27,092 nt of DNA from GCA-2726865 sp050053595 (GCA_050053595.1 JASFTK010000010.1:1-27092), one strand, 5' to 3'; shown: positions 14,439 to 22,179, numbered from the stretch's first letter. Program-made: numbers and translations. The notes: generated from the letters alone by a model not told the origin.

Positions 14439-14822
14439 CTAGAAAACGTAGGCCAGGACCCTCCCACCTGTGTTCTCCTCCTTGGCCTGCCTATGGGTTA
14501 TGACCCCCTTGGGAGTAGAGAGGATCATAGTACCGAGGTTCCTACTGGGGAGGAATCTCTTCTCGTATTTCTCGATGCCTTTCACCTTGACGGAGAATCT
14601 GGGCTTGACTGCTTTACATTCGTTTATCCTACCGAACAACTGGACTTTGAACTTTCCTTGACGCCCATCGTCTATGAACTCGATCTCCCCGATGTAGCCG
14701 TTAGTCTGGAAGATACGGAGCACCCTGCCGATAAGGTTAGAAGCGGGGCAGATGATGCACTCCTTCTTGTGCCGACCCTCGTGCAGGAGGATTGTGTTGA
14801 GCGCGTTAACCAATGGATCCAT
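14439..14822 (-). CDS. rps8: Ribosomal protein uS8
   Basis: uS8 is a primary binder of central-domain 16S rRNA. From ATG 14822 it has 127 residues, beginning MDPLVNALNTILLHEG and ending with the conserved STPKGVITHRQAKEENTGGR. The open frame extends 18 codons further but into uS14, and AGGTGA with good spacing precedes 14822. Size fits the archaeal family. Confidence 0.95.
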   Translation of the reverse strand: MDPLVNALNTILLHEGRHKKECIICPASNLIGRVLRIFQTNGYIGEIEFIDDGRQGKFKVQLFGRINECKAVKPRFSVKVKGIEKYEKRFLPSRNLGTMILSTPKGVITHRQAKEENTGGRVLAYVF

Positions 14823-14827
14823 CAAAA

Positions 14828-14986
14828 TCACCTGTATTTCTTGAAGCCGAGGTCTTCGGCTACCTCCCTGAAACATTGCCTACAGAGGTTGAGGCCGTAC
14901 CTCCTGATGATGCCGTCGTGAGTGCCGCATCGAATGCATTGACGACTACCCTTACCGTAGTCTCTCTGCTCATTCTCTTCACTCAC
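14828..14986 (-). CDS. rps14: Ribosomal protein uS14, zinc-binding type
   Basis: The 52-residue product has YGKGSRQCIRCG and YGLNLCRQCFREVAEDLGF, a close match to archaeal uS14. The zinc set is Cys17, Cys20, Cys35, Cys38. The only suitable in-frame start is GTG 14986, which overlaps the uL5 stop by 8 nt (reading GTGAGTGA); the ATG nearby is out of frame. It sits between uL5 and uS8 as in other archaea. Confidence 0.94.
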   Translation of the reverse strand: MSEENEQRDYGKGSRQCIRCGTHDGIIRRYGLNLCRQCFREVAEDLGFKKYR

Positions 14987-15761
14987 TGGGAAGTCCCACC
15001 TCTACACCGAATCTCTGCTTAATAAACTCGATTGATTCATCACGGGTCACTCTATGACTCCGCCCCACCTTGCCCCGGGCCCTCCTCCTCCTGGCCACCC
15101 GGTACCCCGCCCGTTCCACGGTGGCCATGACATCCATCCCCACGATGCCAAGATCAGGGTCATACCTCTGGCCCGGGATGTCGATGTGCTCACTTATACC
15201 GAAGCCAAAGTTGCCATTCCTGTCAAAGCTACGGGGATTGATCCTGTTCCCCACCGCTGGGAGGGTCATCCTGAGGAACTCCTCAGCTTTGGCCCCTCTC
15301 AGGGTGACCATGCAAGCGACTGGTTCGTTCCTCCTTATACCAAATGCCCTGACGGTCTGTTTCGCTCTTCGGATTGCGGGCTTCTGGTCTGTCATATTCT
15401 CCAGTATGGTCATTGCCCTGCTTAGGGGTTCTCCTGACTCGCCTGTTGAGATGTTGACGACGACCTTACCGATCTGTATGTCCCTCATCGAACGTCTCTC
15501 GGGCCTCTTCGGCTTACGGGGCTCTGGTTCCCTCTCTTCCTCGTCCACCTCCGGCTCCTCAGCCTCCTCAGGGACTTCCTCCATCTCTTCCGGTGTCGTT
15601 TCAGGTTCCCCTTCTTCTGATGGCTCTTCAGCATCTTTTTCCTCAGACCCCTCAGCTCCTTCGGGAGAATCTTCCATCTCAATTGGTCTAGGTTGATCTT
15701 CGGGGGTTTCTTTTTCTGAGGCCCCTTCTCCCTCTGGTTCAGTAGGGGTGTTCTCGGTCAT
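14979..15761 (-). CDS. rpl5: Ribosomal protein uL5 with a long acidic N-terminal extension
   Basis: uL5 binds 5S rRNA and contacts the P-site tRNA. The core (from about DIQIGKVVVNIS to the end, about 168 residues) is normal, with RGAKAEEFLRMTL, FGFGISEHIDIPGQRYDP and GMDVMATVERAGY. Before it lie about 91 residues (15489-15761) rich in Glu, Pro and Ser, not part of the family, followed by a basic linker (EPEPRKPKRPERRS). ATG 15761 comes right after the eS4 stop; a GTG 4 codons upstream is also open. An internal ATG at 15488 could start a normal-sized protein. Confidence 0.94.
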   Translation of the reverse strand: MTENTPTEPEGEGASEKETPEDQPRPIEMEDSPEGAEGSEEKDAEEPSEEGEPETTPEEMEEVPEEAEEPEVDEEEREPEPRKPKRPERRSMRDIQIGKVVVNISTGESGEPLSRAMTILENMTDQKPAIRRAKQTVRAFGIRRNEPVACMVTLRGAKAEEFLRMTLPAVGNRINPRSFDRNGNFGFGISEHIDIPGQRYDPDLGIVGMDVMATVERAGYRVARRRRARGKVGRSHRVTRDESIEFIKQRFGVEVGLPSE

Positions 15762-15762
15762 C

Positions 15763-16494
15763 TCACTGCACACCCGGTAATGATATTATTGAGGTCTCCG
15801 TCCCCACTGCGAATATGTAGCTCTCCAGGGTCCTGACGTCCTCGTTCTCGGGTGTACGGATGGTGGCTGTCCGCTTGGCGCCTGGCTCGGGGCCCAGTCC
15901 CATGAGGATGCCATATTGTCCCTGGGATCTTCCGCCTGTGATGATGGCCCTGACCCCCGGTTTGAATGTGATGTGGTCGGTTATCTCCTGTTCTGGGATT
16001 TCAAGTCTGACTATATCCCCCACCTTAAAATCCCCCTCATTTTCCAGGATTATGTTCCTCCCGTCGTGGAGGTTCAACTGGGTCACCCCGTCCTTTATGG
16101 TTGTCTTGCCGACGATCCTGCAGAGTTTGAACCCGGTCTCCTCCTTGGAGATAGGGTGGAAGATGAACCTCCCCCCATGTCCTGGGAGCAACCTGTAACG
16201 GAGGTCGGCGTCGGGTAGCTCCACGACATCCATGAGGCCGACGGAGTAACGCTCATCCCGCCGAGTCTTCCCGTCGACCCTGATCTTCCCCTGGGTGATT
16301 ATCGCCCTAGCTTCCTTGGCATTTCGGGCTAACTTGAGGAAATCTCGGACCATCACCAGCAGGGGTGCGGATACCTGGATACTATGTGGGCCCGGGTTAG
16401 GCCTGACCGCCCATACTTGATCTTTCCTGTGGATAGGCCAGAACGTTGGGGACTTCTCCCTTTTCATATGTCTCGAAGGGCCTTTCTTACCCAC
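15763..16494 (-). CDS. rps4e: Ribosomal protein eS4
   Basis: eS4 is a small-subunit protein. The 243-residue product begins GKKGPSRHMKREKSP and shows an S4-like RNA-binding region (about 43-90, FLKLARNAKEARAIITQGKI). It then shows the central KOW-containing domain (GGRSQGQYGILMG region near 190). GTG 16494 is used; GAGGAG just upstream is a suitable SD overlapping the uL24 stop. Confidence 0.96.
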   Translation of the reverse strand: MGKKGPSRHMKREKSPTFWPIHRKDQVWAVRPNPGPHSIQVSAPLLVMVRDFLKLARNAKEARAIITQGKIRVDGKTRRDERYSVGLMDVVELPDADLRYRLLPGHGGRFIFHPISKEETGFKLCRIVGKTTIKDGVTQLNLHDGRNIILENEGDFKVGDIVRLEIPEQEITDHITFKPGVRAIITGGRSQGQYGILMGLGPEPGAKRTATIRTPENEDVRTLESYIFAVGTETSIISLPGVQ

Positions 16495-16497
16495 TCC

Positions 16498-16887
16498 TCA
16501 GTCCCCTCCCTGCTTCGCATCGAAGCCACGACGTTCCAGTATCTCCCGCCTCTTGCTGTCGTCGAGGTTAAGCCTAGTGATGATGACATTCTCTGGGCGG
16601 ATGGGTATCTGCACAGTGGAGCCATCCATCCTGTTACGGGTGACCCCCTCGACGTAAATCTTCCCCCGTTTGACATCAACCCTCATGACCTTACCCTCTG
16701 ATAACTTTCGGTCCCCCTTGGTGATCTGGACTGTGTCATCGCTCCTGATGGGCATAGAGCGGGTGCCATGTTCAGCTTTGAGGGGTGGTGAGAGGGGTGC
16801 CGATAGATGCTTCCTCCTGATGTGCTTGGGGGCGTTGAACCGCTTTTTCCTCGCCTTCCCAGGCTTGGTGATCCCCCCTTTCTTCAT
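16498..16887 (-). CDS. rpl24: Ribosomal protein uL24
   Basis: uL24 is an assembly-initiator protein of the large subunit. The 129-residue product has a basic N-terminal part (KKRFNAPKHIRRKHLSAPLS), the KOW motif (VQITKGDRKLSEGKVMRVD), and the region RNRMDGSTVQIPIRPENVII. The start is ATG 16887, immediately after the uL14 stop. Confidence 0.96.
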   Translation of the reverse strand: MKKGGITKPGKARKKRFNAPKHIRRKHLSAPLSPPLKAEHGTRSMPIRSDDTVQITKGDRKLSEGKVMRVDVKRGKIYVEGVTRNRMDGSTVQIPIRPENVIITRLNLDDSKRREILERRGFDAKQGGD

Positions 16888-16888
16888 A

Positions 16889-17308
16889 TCAGACCACCAT
16901 CCTGGCTATCGTGTTGAGGCGCGGCCACCTCTCTACCGCCTCCCTGGCTACGGGGCCCTTGATGTCGGAGCCCCTCATATCGCCATCAGGGGTGAGTATA
17001 ATTGCAGCGTTGTCCTCGAACTGGATCCATGTGCCGTCCCTGCGAGGGTAGGGTTTCCTCTGCCTTATGACAACAGCGTTGAACAACTGCCTCCTCATCT
17101 CAGGGGTGCCCTCCCGGCAGGATACGACGATCAAGTCCCCGACCCCAGCCGGCGGTTGCCTCCGTCGGACGCCTTTATAGCCGACTACCTGGATGAGCTT
17201 GAGCCTCCTGGCACCCGTGTTGTCTGCGCAGGTGAGCATGCTCCCTGTGGCGAGACCGGTCGAGATGCGGCGCCGCATCCCTATCCTACGTTTGATCCTC
17301 TTAGACAT
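16889..17308 (-). CDS. rpl14: Ribosomal protein uL14
   Basis: uL14 lies at the subunit interface. The 139-residue product has the family pattern MLTCADNTGARRLKLIQV, then GDLIVVSCREG and AVVIRQRKPYPRRDGTWI, with FEDNAAIILTPDGDMRGSDI. A basic N-terminal leader of about 20 residues precedes the core as in archaea. ATG 17308 has GAAGGAG upstream in the gap after uS17. Confidence 0.97.
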   Translation of the reverse strand: MSKRIKRRIGMRRRISTGLATGSMLTCADNTGARRLKLIQVVGYKGVRRRQPPAGVGDLIVVSCREGTPEMRRQLFNAVVIRQRKPYPRRDGTWIQFEDNAAIILTPDGDMRGSDIKGPVAREAVERWPRLNTIARMVV

Positions 17309-17314
17309 CTGTAA

Positions 17315-17617
17315 CTACTCCTTCTCCACCACAACAAATGACTTGGTCTTGCTGAGAGGACGGCACTCGGCGATCTTGACCTTTTCCCCCCGTCTCGCAG
17401 CTAGGCAAGGGGGGTTGTGGGCTGTGATCTTGTTATGCATCCGAGCGTACCTCTCGTATTTTGGATAAAACTTGGTGTAGTTGATATTCACCACTACGGA
17501 CTTTTGCATCCGGTCACTCACAACGGTCCCGTCAAGTATCCTCCCCCTTATACTCAGGGAGCCATGGAAGGGGCAGTTGACGTCATCGCATTCAGTCTCA
17601 GGTCTCTTGAACACCAT
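17315..17617 (-). CDS. rps17: Ribosomal protein uS17
   Basis: uS17 is a primary 16S rRNA binder. From ATG 17617 it has 100 residues with the archaeal N-terminal segment CDDVNCPFHGSLSIRGR and the OB-fold core (VVSDRMQKSVVV, YPKYERYARMHNKITAHNPP). A TTG one codon upstream is open too. GGTGAT ahead of it is a suitable SD overlapping the rnp1 end. Confidence 0.95.
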   Translation of the reverse strand: MVFKRPETECDDVNCPFHGSLSIRGRILDGTVVSDRMQKSVVVNINYTKFYPKYERYARMHNKITAHNPPCLAARRGEKVKIAECRPLSKTKSFVVVEKE

Positions 17618-17626
17618 CAAAATCCA

Positions 17627-17911
17627 TCACCATCTCTTTTTCAGTTTCTTCTTCACGCGGTCTTCAGGTCTGCCGTAAAGGGCCTCACCCTCTACCTCCA
17701 CATCTCCACACTTGAGACTGAGCCTGAAAGTGGCGCCGCGCTTTGATACCCTCTTCAGTTCGTTCCCCTGCTGTATCATCAGGGTCTTCCGGCTCTCGTC
17801 TACAATTTTCCCGGATATACCTATCTGAGAATGATTTCTGCTCCTGATGACGCCGGTCTCTAGGCCGATAAGCTCGTGCTGGAGGATGTTCCTCGGGGTT
17901 CGTGGGCTCAT
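17627..17911 (-). CDS. rnp1: RNase P protein component 1 (Rpp29/Pop4)
   Basis: Rnp1 is a protein of archaeal RNase P, which trims the 5' leaders of pre-tRNAs. The 94-residue product has the Rpp29 Sm-like barrel pattern: NILQHELIGLETGVIRSR, then IGISGKIVDESRKTLMIQ and KRGATFRLSL, ending in a basic tail VKKKLKKRW. It starts in an ATGA overlap with uL29. The site between uL29 and uS17 is its usual archaeal place; the SUI1 gene often found beside it is absent. Confidence 0.95.
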   Translation of the reverse strand: MSPRTPRNILQHELIGLETGVIRSRNHSQIGISGKIVDESRKTLMIQQGNELKRVSKRGATFRLSLKCGDVEVEGEALYGRPEDRVKKKLKKRW

Positions 17912-18114
17912 AAGCCGAGTTCCTCCTCTCTATTGACCGTCAATAACCGGGCTATAGCCTTCCGGAGGGCTTTGACCCTACCGGGGTTCTCGATGGACCC
18001 GCCGGCGTTTATCATGGTCCTGACCTCCGACAGCTCCGCCCTTAACTCCTCAAGGCGACTGTCCCTCTCCTCAGGAGACAGCTCACGGATACGCCTCATA
18101 CGTAGAATGGGCAA
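17908..18114 (-). CDS. rpl29: Ribosomal protein uL29
   Basis: uL29 is a small helical protein near the exit tunnel. The 68-residue product starts MPILRMRRIRELSPEER and continues with two helices (LEELRAELSEVRTMI, RVKALRKAIARLLTV). The start is TTG 18114, supported by GGAGGG 6 nt upstream and by family N-termini, rather than the ATG five codons later. The SD lies in the last codons of uS3. Confidence 0.94.
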   Translation of the reverse strand: MPILRMRRIRELSPEERDSRLEELRAELSEVRTMINAGGSIENPGRVKALRKAIARLLTVNREEELGL

Positions 18115-18116
18115 TT

Positions 18117-19346
18117 CTAACCCTCCTCGCCCACATCCTCAGAGGGCTCAGTAGTCTCAGACTCGCCTTTCCCACCCGCCTCCTCAGATTTTTCCTTTGA
18201 GGGCACTGCTCCCTTTTTATTTTCGGACTCTGTTTTATCCGTTTCTTCAACATCTGAAGACTCCAAAGGTCCCTCTTTTTCGACATTAGCCTCAGATTTA
18301 GGAAGCCCCGTGGACTCCTCAACCTCTGAGGTTTCATCCGCTGCCTGTTCTTGTTCTTCAGCAAATGTCTCTTCTTTAGTTTTGGACTCGGGTTGTACTG
18401 ATCCCTCGGACGCCTCGTCCTGGGCTTTTTTAGTGTCCTCGACCTTGGGGGTCTCAACGGGCTTTTCTTCAGTATCGGTATCAGCTGACTCTTCGACTTC
18501 GGCTGTTGGTGTCTCTTTGACTTCAACGGTCTCTGCTGAGGTTTCGGCTTCTCCCTTGCCCTCTGTCTCTGGGACTTCAGGCTCTTTGATCTCTTCAACC
18601 TCAGCCGTGGTTACAGTTTCCTCTTCAGTGGTCGTCTCAGAGGGCTCTTCCCCCTTCTCTTCAGGCTCTTCGCCCTCGGTCTTTGCCTCTTCGGGCTCGG
18701 GTTCTACCCCTTCCGGTAGAGGGGTTTCTTCCTCGGGGTATTCTATCTCCGGAAGGTTTTCAAGGGTGACCTTGTCGGGAAAACTGGCTTCAGGGGGGAC
18801 GATGGTGACATTGACCCCGAAGGTTCCTTTCTTTTGTTTGACGTGGATTACTGCGTTCTTGACCTGCTTGAGGGCAGGGTCACCAGCCTTGGGGATGTAC
18901 CCGTCGGTCACCTTCTCGTATCTACCCCGGTCGCTCCTGAGCTTCCCTCTGAGGACGATCTCGCATCCGAGGGCTCCCGCCTCCATAGTCCGCCTCAGAG
19001 ACCAGAAGAGAGCCCTGCGGTAGTGGACACCCCTCTCAAGGGCGTTGGCGATCCTAGAGGCCATGATACGGGGGTTGAGTTCAGGGACCTCGACTTCCAC
19101 CACCGTGATCTGGGGGTTGGAGAGGCCGAGCTCCGACTCGAGACGGGCCGAGGCTGCCTTGATGGCGCGGCCCCTCTTACCGATGACCCTGCCGGGCCTC
19201 ATTGTGAACAGGTTTATCTGAGCCCCGAGGGGGGTCTTGGTGAGGGTGATGCCACCGTAGCCAGCTCCCTCGTACTCTTCGGCAAGGAGCTCGTCCACCT
19301 TAACCCGTTCTATATTGTCTTCAATAATACGCTTGACTACCGACAT
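18117..19346 (-). CDS. rps3: Ribosomal protein uS3 with a ~209-residue acidic C-terminal tail
   Basis: uS3 helps form the mRNA entry tunnel. The first 200 residues are a normal archaeal uS3: a KH domain with the GKRG loop at 56-59 (MRPGRVIGKRGRAIKAA) and the C-terminal domain (GALGCEIVLRGKLRSDRGR, DPALKQVKNAVIHVKQKKG). From about 201 to 409 (18117-18746) the chain becomes Glu/Thr/Ser/Pro-rich, low-complexity and probably disordered, doubling the protein. The frame is uninterrupted and ends at the uL29 SD. ATG 19346 shares its first base with the uL22 stop (TAATG). Confidence 0.96.
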   Translation of the reverse strand: MSVVKRIIEDNIERVKVDELLAEEYEGAGYGGITLTKTPLGAQINLFTMRPGRVIGKRGRAIKAASARLESELGLSNPQITVVEVEVPELNPRIMASRIANALERGVHYRRALFWSLRRTMEAGALGCEIVLRGKLRSDRGRYEKVTDGYIPKAGDPALKQVKNAVIHVKQKKGTFGVNVTIVPPEASFPDKVTLENLPEIEYPEEETPLPEGVEPEPEEAKTEGEEPEEKGEEPSETTTEEETVTTAEVEEIKEPEVPETEGKGEAETSAETVEVKETPTAEVEESADTDTEEKPVETPKVEDTKKAQDEASEGSVQPESKTKEETFAEEQEQAADETSEVEESTGLPKSEANVEKEGPLESSDVEETDKTESENKKGAVPSKEKSEEAGGKGESETTEPSEDVGEEG

Positions 19347-19807
19347 TAAATCTCCTCGACTGCTACCTCCACATGGGTTAGGTGGTTGAAGTAGGGCGTT
19401 GAATTACCGAACGCCCTGTGAATATAATTCCTGATGACCCGTCCCCGCTGGGACGCGATGTGGATGATCTTGAGACGATCCGTATAGAGCCCCTTGAACT
19501 CTGCGTTGGCCTCGACCTGATCCAAGATCTTAAGGATCACCCCAGCTGCTTTCTGAGGGAACCGACCCGCGTCGAAGCCTTGCGCCCCTTTCCTATGGGG
19601 TACCTTCTTACGGTGCCTGTGATAGGGGATAGGTCGATTGAGGTCTACCACCTCCTGAAGGACCTCCTTTGCCTTGACCAGCCTCATCCCCCTGATGCGA
19701 TGACAGATCTCCCTAGATGCCTTGGGGGATATCCTGAGATCCCTACCGCTGGCTATCGCGGTCCGGTCTGGGTCGAGCCCTTTTATCGAATATTTCCAAG
19801 ACGGCAT
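19346..19807 (-). CDS. rpl22: Ribosomal protein uL22
   Basis: uL22 lines the exit tunnel. From ATG 19807 it has 153 residues and the archaeal start MPSWKYSIKGLDPDRTAIAS, then RISPKASREICHRIRGMRLVKA and FPQKAAGVILKIL. The frame is open further upstream to 19897, but that part is unlike the family and overlaps the promoter. GGTG precedes the ATG. It probably heads its own transcript. Confidence 0.95.
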   Translation of the reverse strand: MPSWKYSIKGLDPDRTAIASGRDLRISPKASREICHRIRGMRLVKAKEVLQEVVDLNRPIPYHRHRKKVPHRKGAQGFDAGRFPQKAAGVILKILDQVEANAEFKGLYTDRLKIIHIASQRGRVIRNYIHRAFGNSTPYFNHLTHVEVAVEEI

Positions 19808-19840
19808 ATACGCACCGTACGCCAGCATAAAACATCGATT

Positions 19841-19850
19841 CTTATAAAAA
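19841..19850 (-). promoter_or_regulatory. TATA-like box before uL22
   Basis: Minus-strand TTTTTATAAG is about 38 nt before the uL22 ATG and would give a leader of about 13 nt. It sits in a 170-bp gap that splits the S10-type cluster between uS19 and uL22. Confidence 0.55.
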
Positions 19851-19890
19851 CCTTTTTGAGATTTGTATAGAAGATAAAAAGTCCTTTTCT

Positions 19891-19979
19891 CAATCAATCG
19901 CTAAAGCGTAATTCTTTACAAATTACAGTTTGAAACAAGAAAGTAGATAAGAAAACCGCATTGATTGGGTTGTTACGCT
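19891..19979 (-). ncRNA. Possible pseudoknot in the RNA after rpsS
   Basis: Two perfect inverted pairs interleave: CAATCAAT (19891-19898) with ATTGATTG (19960-19967), and AGCGTAA (19905-19911) with TTACGCT (19973-19979). On the minus-strand RNA the order is stem 1 left, stem 2 left, stem 1 right, stem 2 right, the H-type pseudoknot layout. The element begins within the uS19 stop codon and ends before the uL22 promoter. It could be a 3'-end or regulatory structure; this is inference. Confidence 0.3.
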
Positions 19980-20367
19980 ATTTGAGAGGGATATACATAG
20001 AGCTCCTCGAAGCCCCGATACCCGGTCTCCCATGACGTACAGGCTGATTAGTGATGGCATATTCCCCCAGGTAGTGGCCTACCTTCCGGACATCCAATCT
20101 TACCTCTTTGAACTCGCTACCATTGAAGACGTGGACGGTCTTCCCTATCATCTCGGGAAGAATGATGAGGTCCCTGGCGTGGGTCCTAATTGGTTTTTGG
20201 TCCGGGGTCCATGATCTGATCTTCTCTATCAGTATCCGCTGCCTGTCGCTTATCCCCCTACGGAGGCTCCGCCTCATCCTAGACGGCAGCATCCTGATAA
20301 ACTCGTCCATGGAGACGGTCTTCAGCTGCTCTTCGTTCAGACCGCGGTAAAGGAATTCTTTAGCCAT
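19978..20367 (-). CDS. rps19: Ribosomal protein uS19
   Basis: uS19 is in the small-subunit head. The 129-residue archaeal-length product has FLYRGLNEEQLKTVSMDEF, MLPSRMRRSLRRG, then ARDLIILPEMIGKTVHVFNG and HYLGEYAITNQPVRHGRPG. ATG 20367 has a GAGG-type SD (GAGGTTGAG). A weak TATA-like run (CTTAAATAA, 20399-20391) lies in the 41-bp gap after uL2 and could give extra transcripts. Confidence 0.96.
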   Translation of the reverse strand: MAKEFLYRGLNEEQLKTVSMDEFIRMLPSRMRRSLRRGISDRQRILIEKIRSWTPDQKPIRTHARDLIILPEMIGKTVHVFNGSEFKEVRLDVRKVGHYLGEYAITNQPVRHGRPGIGASRSSMYIPLK

Positions 20368-20408
20368 CTCAACCTCACAATATAACTCTGTTATTTAAGG
20401 GATTTGGG

Positions 20409-21137
20409 TTAGCCTCTCCTCTTCCTCTGCCGCTTCCCTGAGTTCCTAGCGGCTATTAGGCCTACCTTCTTCCCGGGTGGCGCGTTCCTACTGACGGTGG
20501 TAGACTTCCCCGGCCTCCTGTGGCGACCACCCCCGTGAGGGTGGGATGCAGCTGTCATCTTGACGCCCTTTGTCACGGGATAGACCTGACCCTTCGCCTT
20601 CTTAGCATAGTATTTTTCTCCTGCTTTCATGAAGGGCTTCTCTGACCGGCCTCCTCCGGCGATGATCCCCACCGTAGCCCTGCCGTCGTTGGAGAGTTTC
20701 ACAATCCTCTTGGAGGGAAGGCTCAAGGAGGTCTTACCTCCCTGGTGGGCGATAACAGTCCCGAAGCTCCCTGAACTCCTGGCGATCTTCCCCCCGTCTC
20801 CAGGTCTCAGCTCCACGTTGCAGACCAAAGTACCCTCGGGGATACTCCCAAGTGGGAGGACATTACCAACCCTGACTGGGACATCCGATCCCAAGGCAAC
20901 CTCCTGATCGATGTATACCCCTTCAGGGGCGACTGTATAATAGCCCTCACCCTCATCCAATTCGATGTAAGCCATGGGGGCGCCCCTCCCTGGCTCGTGC
21001 AGTAGTTTCTTGATGACGCCATTGACGGGCCCCTCATCATAGGAAGGATACCTTGCAGGAGCGATCTTTCCCACTTTCTTGGCTTTGAAAGTGGTGGTGC
21101 CTCGCCCCCTTCTCTGAACCCTAAGTTTCTTACCCAT
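20409..21137 (-). CDS. rpl2: Ribosomal protein uL2
   Basis: uL2 is essential for peptidyl-transferase function and subunit joining. The 242-residue product begins MGKKLRVQRRGRGTTTFKA and has an OB-fold then SH3-like domain. The conserved C-terminal loop SHPHGGGRHRRPGKSTTVSR contains the functionally important His near the peptidyl-transferase centre. Length and start (ATG 21137) are normal. It is 9 nt after uL23. Confidence 0.97.
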   Translation of the reverse strand: MGKKLRVQRRGRGTTTFKAKKVGKIAPARYPSYDEGPVNGVIKKLLHEPGRGAPMAYIELDEGEGYYTVAPEGVYIDQEVALGSDVPVRVGNVLPLGSIPEGTLVCNVELRPGDGGKIARSSGSFGTVIAHQGGKTSLSLPSKRIVKLSNDGRATVGIIAGGGRSEKPFMKAGEKYYAKKAKGQVYPVTKGVKMTAASHPHGGGRHRRPGKSTTVSRNAPPGKKVGLIAARNSGKRQRKRRG

Positions 21138-21146
21138 AATTCATCA

Positions 21147-21407
21147 CTATAATATACCCAGCCTGATTGCGAGGTCTGAGGCATCATGCTCAGGTTTGAG
21201 CTTCACAAAGGCTTTCTTGATACTCTCCCGGCTTATCAGGGTGTTAACAGAGACCGCCTCGACGCCATAGAGTGTCTTGACCGCCCTGGAGACATCGTGT
21301 TTTGTAGCTTCCCTCTTGACCGCGAAGACGAGCTTATTCTCGTTCTCAATCATATAGATGGATCTCTCCGTCATGAGGGGGTAAAGGATGACCGCGTGGG
21401 GGTTCAT
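21147..21407 (-). CDS. rpl23: Ribosomal protein uL23
   Basis: uL23 sits at the exit tunnel and is a docking site for SRP and the translocon. The 86-residue product has LYPLMTERSIYMIENENKL and VKTLYGVEAVSVNTL with KKAFVKLKPEHDASDLAIRLGI, the compact archaeal form. ATG overlaps the uL4 stop (ATGA). Confidence 0.96.
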   Translation of the reverse strand: MNPHAVILYPLMTERSIYMIENENKLVFAVKREATKHDVSRAVKTLYGVEAVSVNTLISRESIKKAFVKLKPEHDASDLAIRLGIL

Positions 21408-22177
21408 CTCCCATCACCTCCCCATACCTCATCCAGCATACTGAAGGCCGATTCCGTCCATATCACAAGCCTACCCGGGTGGGTCCCAGGAGCCAGCAAC
21501 TCGGCGTTCAGATCCTTAAGATCTACAATGTCAACTCCAGGAAGGTTAGAAGCAGCTTTGACTATCCCTAGGTCTTCAGTGATCACTATCATCGGACCCT
21601 TACCCACTTTCCTCTTACGCCCCCGGGTCTTCCCCCTCCCAGCCCGGATCTTCTTCCGGTCCGATCTATTAACATCGGGCCAGACCCCCAGTTTCACGAA
21701 TAGTTCTCTGACCTCACGGGTCTTCGAGAGGGACTGGACCTCATCATCGACGATGAGGGGTAACCGCCCCACGGTGTCGACGGCGTGACCTCGCCTTGCT
21801 ACAGCTTCCCTGTTGCCTGTTGCTGATATCCCTGACCGGATGGCCAGGCGCCTCTCTTTCTTGTTGATCTCTTTCCTGATGACTTTCTCAGATTTGGGGG
21901 GGAAGGCCTGGTGGCCGCCTACTATGCTCACCCCGAAGGCGGCTCTGCTGCTATCTCTGAGCCTTGGGACCCGGGACATCCCCCTACCGGTACCCCAGGA
22001 CTCGGCTGTGGTTCTCTTCCCGGCCATAGGGTCCCTTCCTTGAGGTTGGATGCTGTGGGATTGCTGTGCTAAGACCGCCCTCTTTATGACGTCGGGTCTG
22101 AGGGGTGTGTTAAAGATCTGGGGTAGATTGACTTCCCCTTTCTTCTCGTTCTCAAGAGTGAATACTGGGACGCTCAT
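21404..22177 (-). CDS. rpl4: Ribosomal protein uL4
   Basis: uL4 reaches into the exit tunnel. The 257-residue product has the archaeal pattern FNTPLRPDVIKRAVLAQQSH, the Arg/Gly-rich extended loop (AGKRTTAESWGTGRGMSRVP, GGHQAFPPKSEK), and the C-terminal domain with MIVITEDLGIVKAASNLPGV. ATG 22177 follows the uL3 stop by 2 nt. Confidence 0.97.
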   Translation of the reverse strand: MSVPVFTLENEKKGEVNLPQIFNTPLRPDVIKRAVLAQQSHSIQPQGRDPMAGKRTTAESWGTGRGMSRVPRLRDSSRAAFGVSIVGGHQAFPPKSEKVIRKEINKKERRLAIRSGISATGNREAVARRGHAVDTVGRLPLIVDDEVQSLSKTREVRELFVKLGVWPDVNRSDRKKIRAGRGKTRGRKRKVGKGPMIVITEDLGIVKAASNLPGVDIVDLKDLNAELLAPGTHPGRLVIWTESAFSMLDEVWGGDGR

Positions 22178-22179
22178 CT

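Noticed and set aside
14310..14921. 203-residue plus-strand ORF
   Set aside because: Antisense to uL6, uS8 and uS14, which are firmly identified.
15070..15696. 208-residue plus-strand ORF
   Set aside because: Antisense of uL5 and its acidic extension; low-complexity Ser-rich product with no start signals.
18083..18598. Lys/Arg/Pro-rich ORF on the minus strand
   Set aside because: It is an alternative frame of the GA-rich uS3 tail; the uS3 frame continues uninterrupted and overlaps it fully.
18310..19023. Long Ser-rich ORF on the plus strand
   Set aside because: It is the antisense of the repetitive acidic uS3 tail; Glu codons read backwards give Ser and Ala. No SD or family features.
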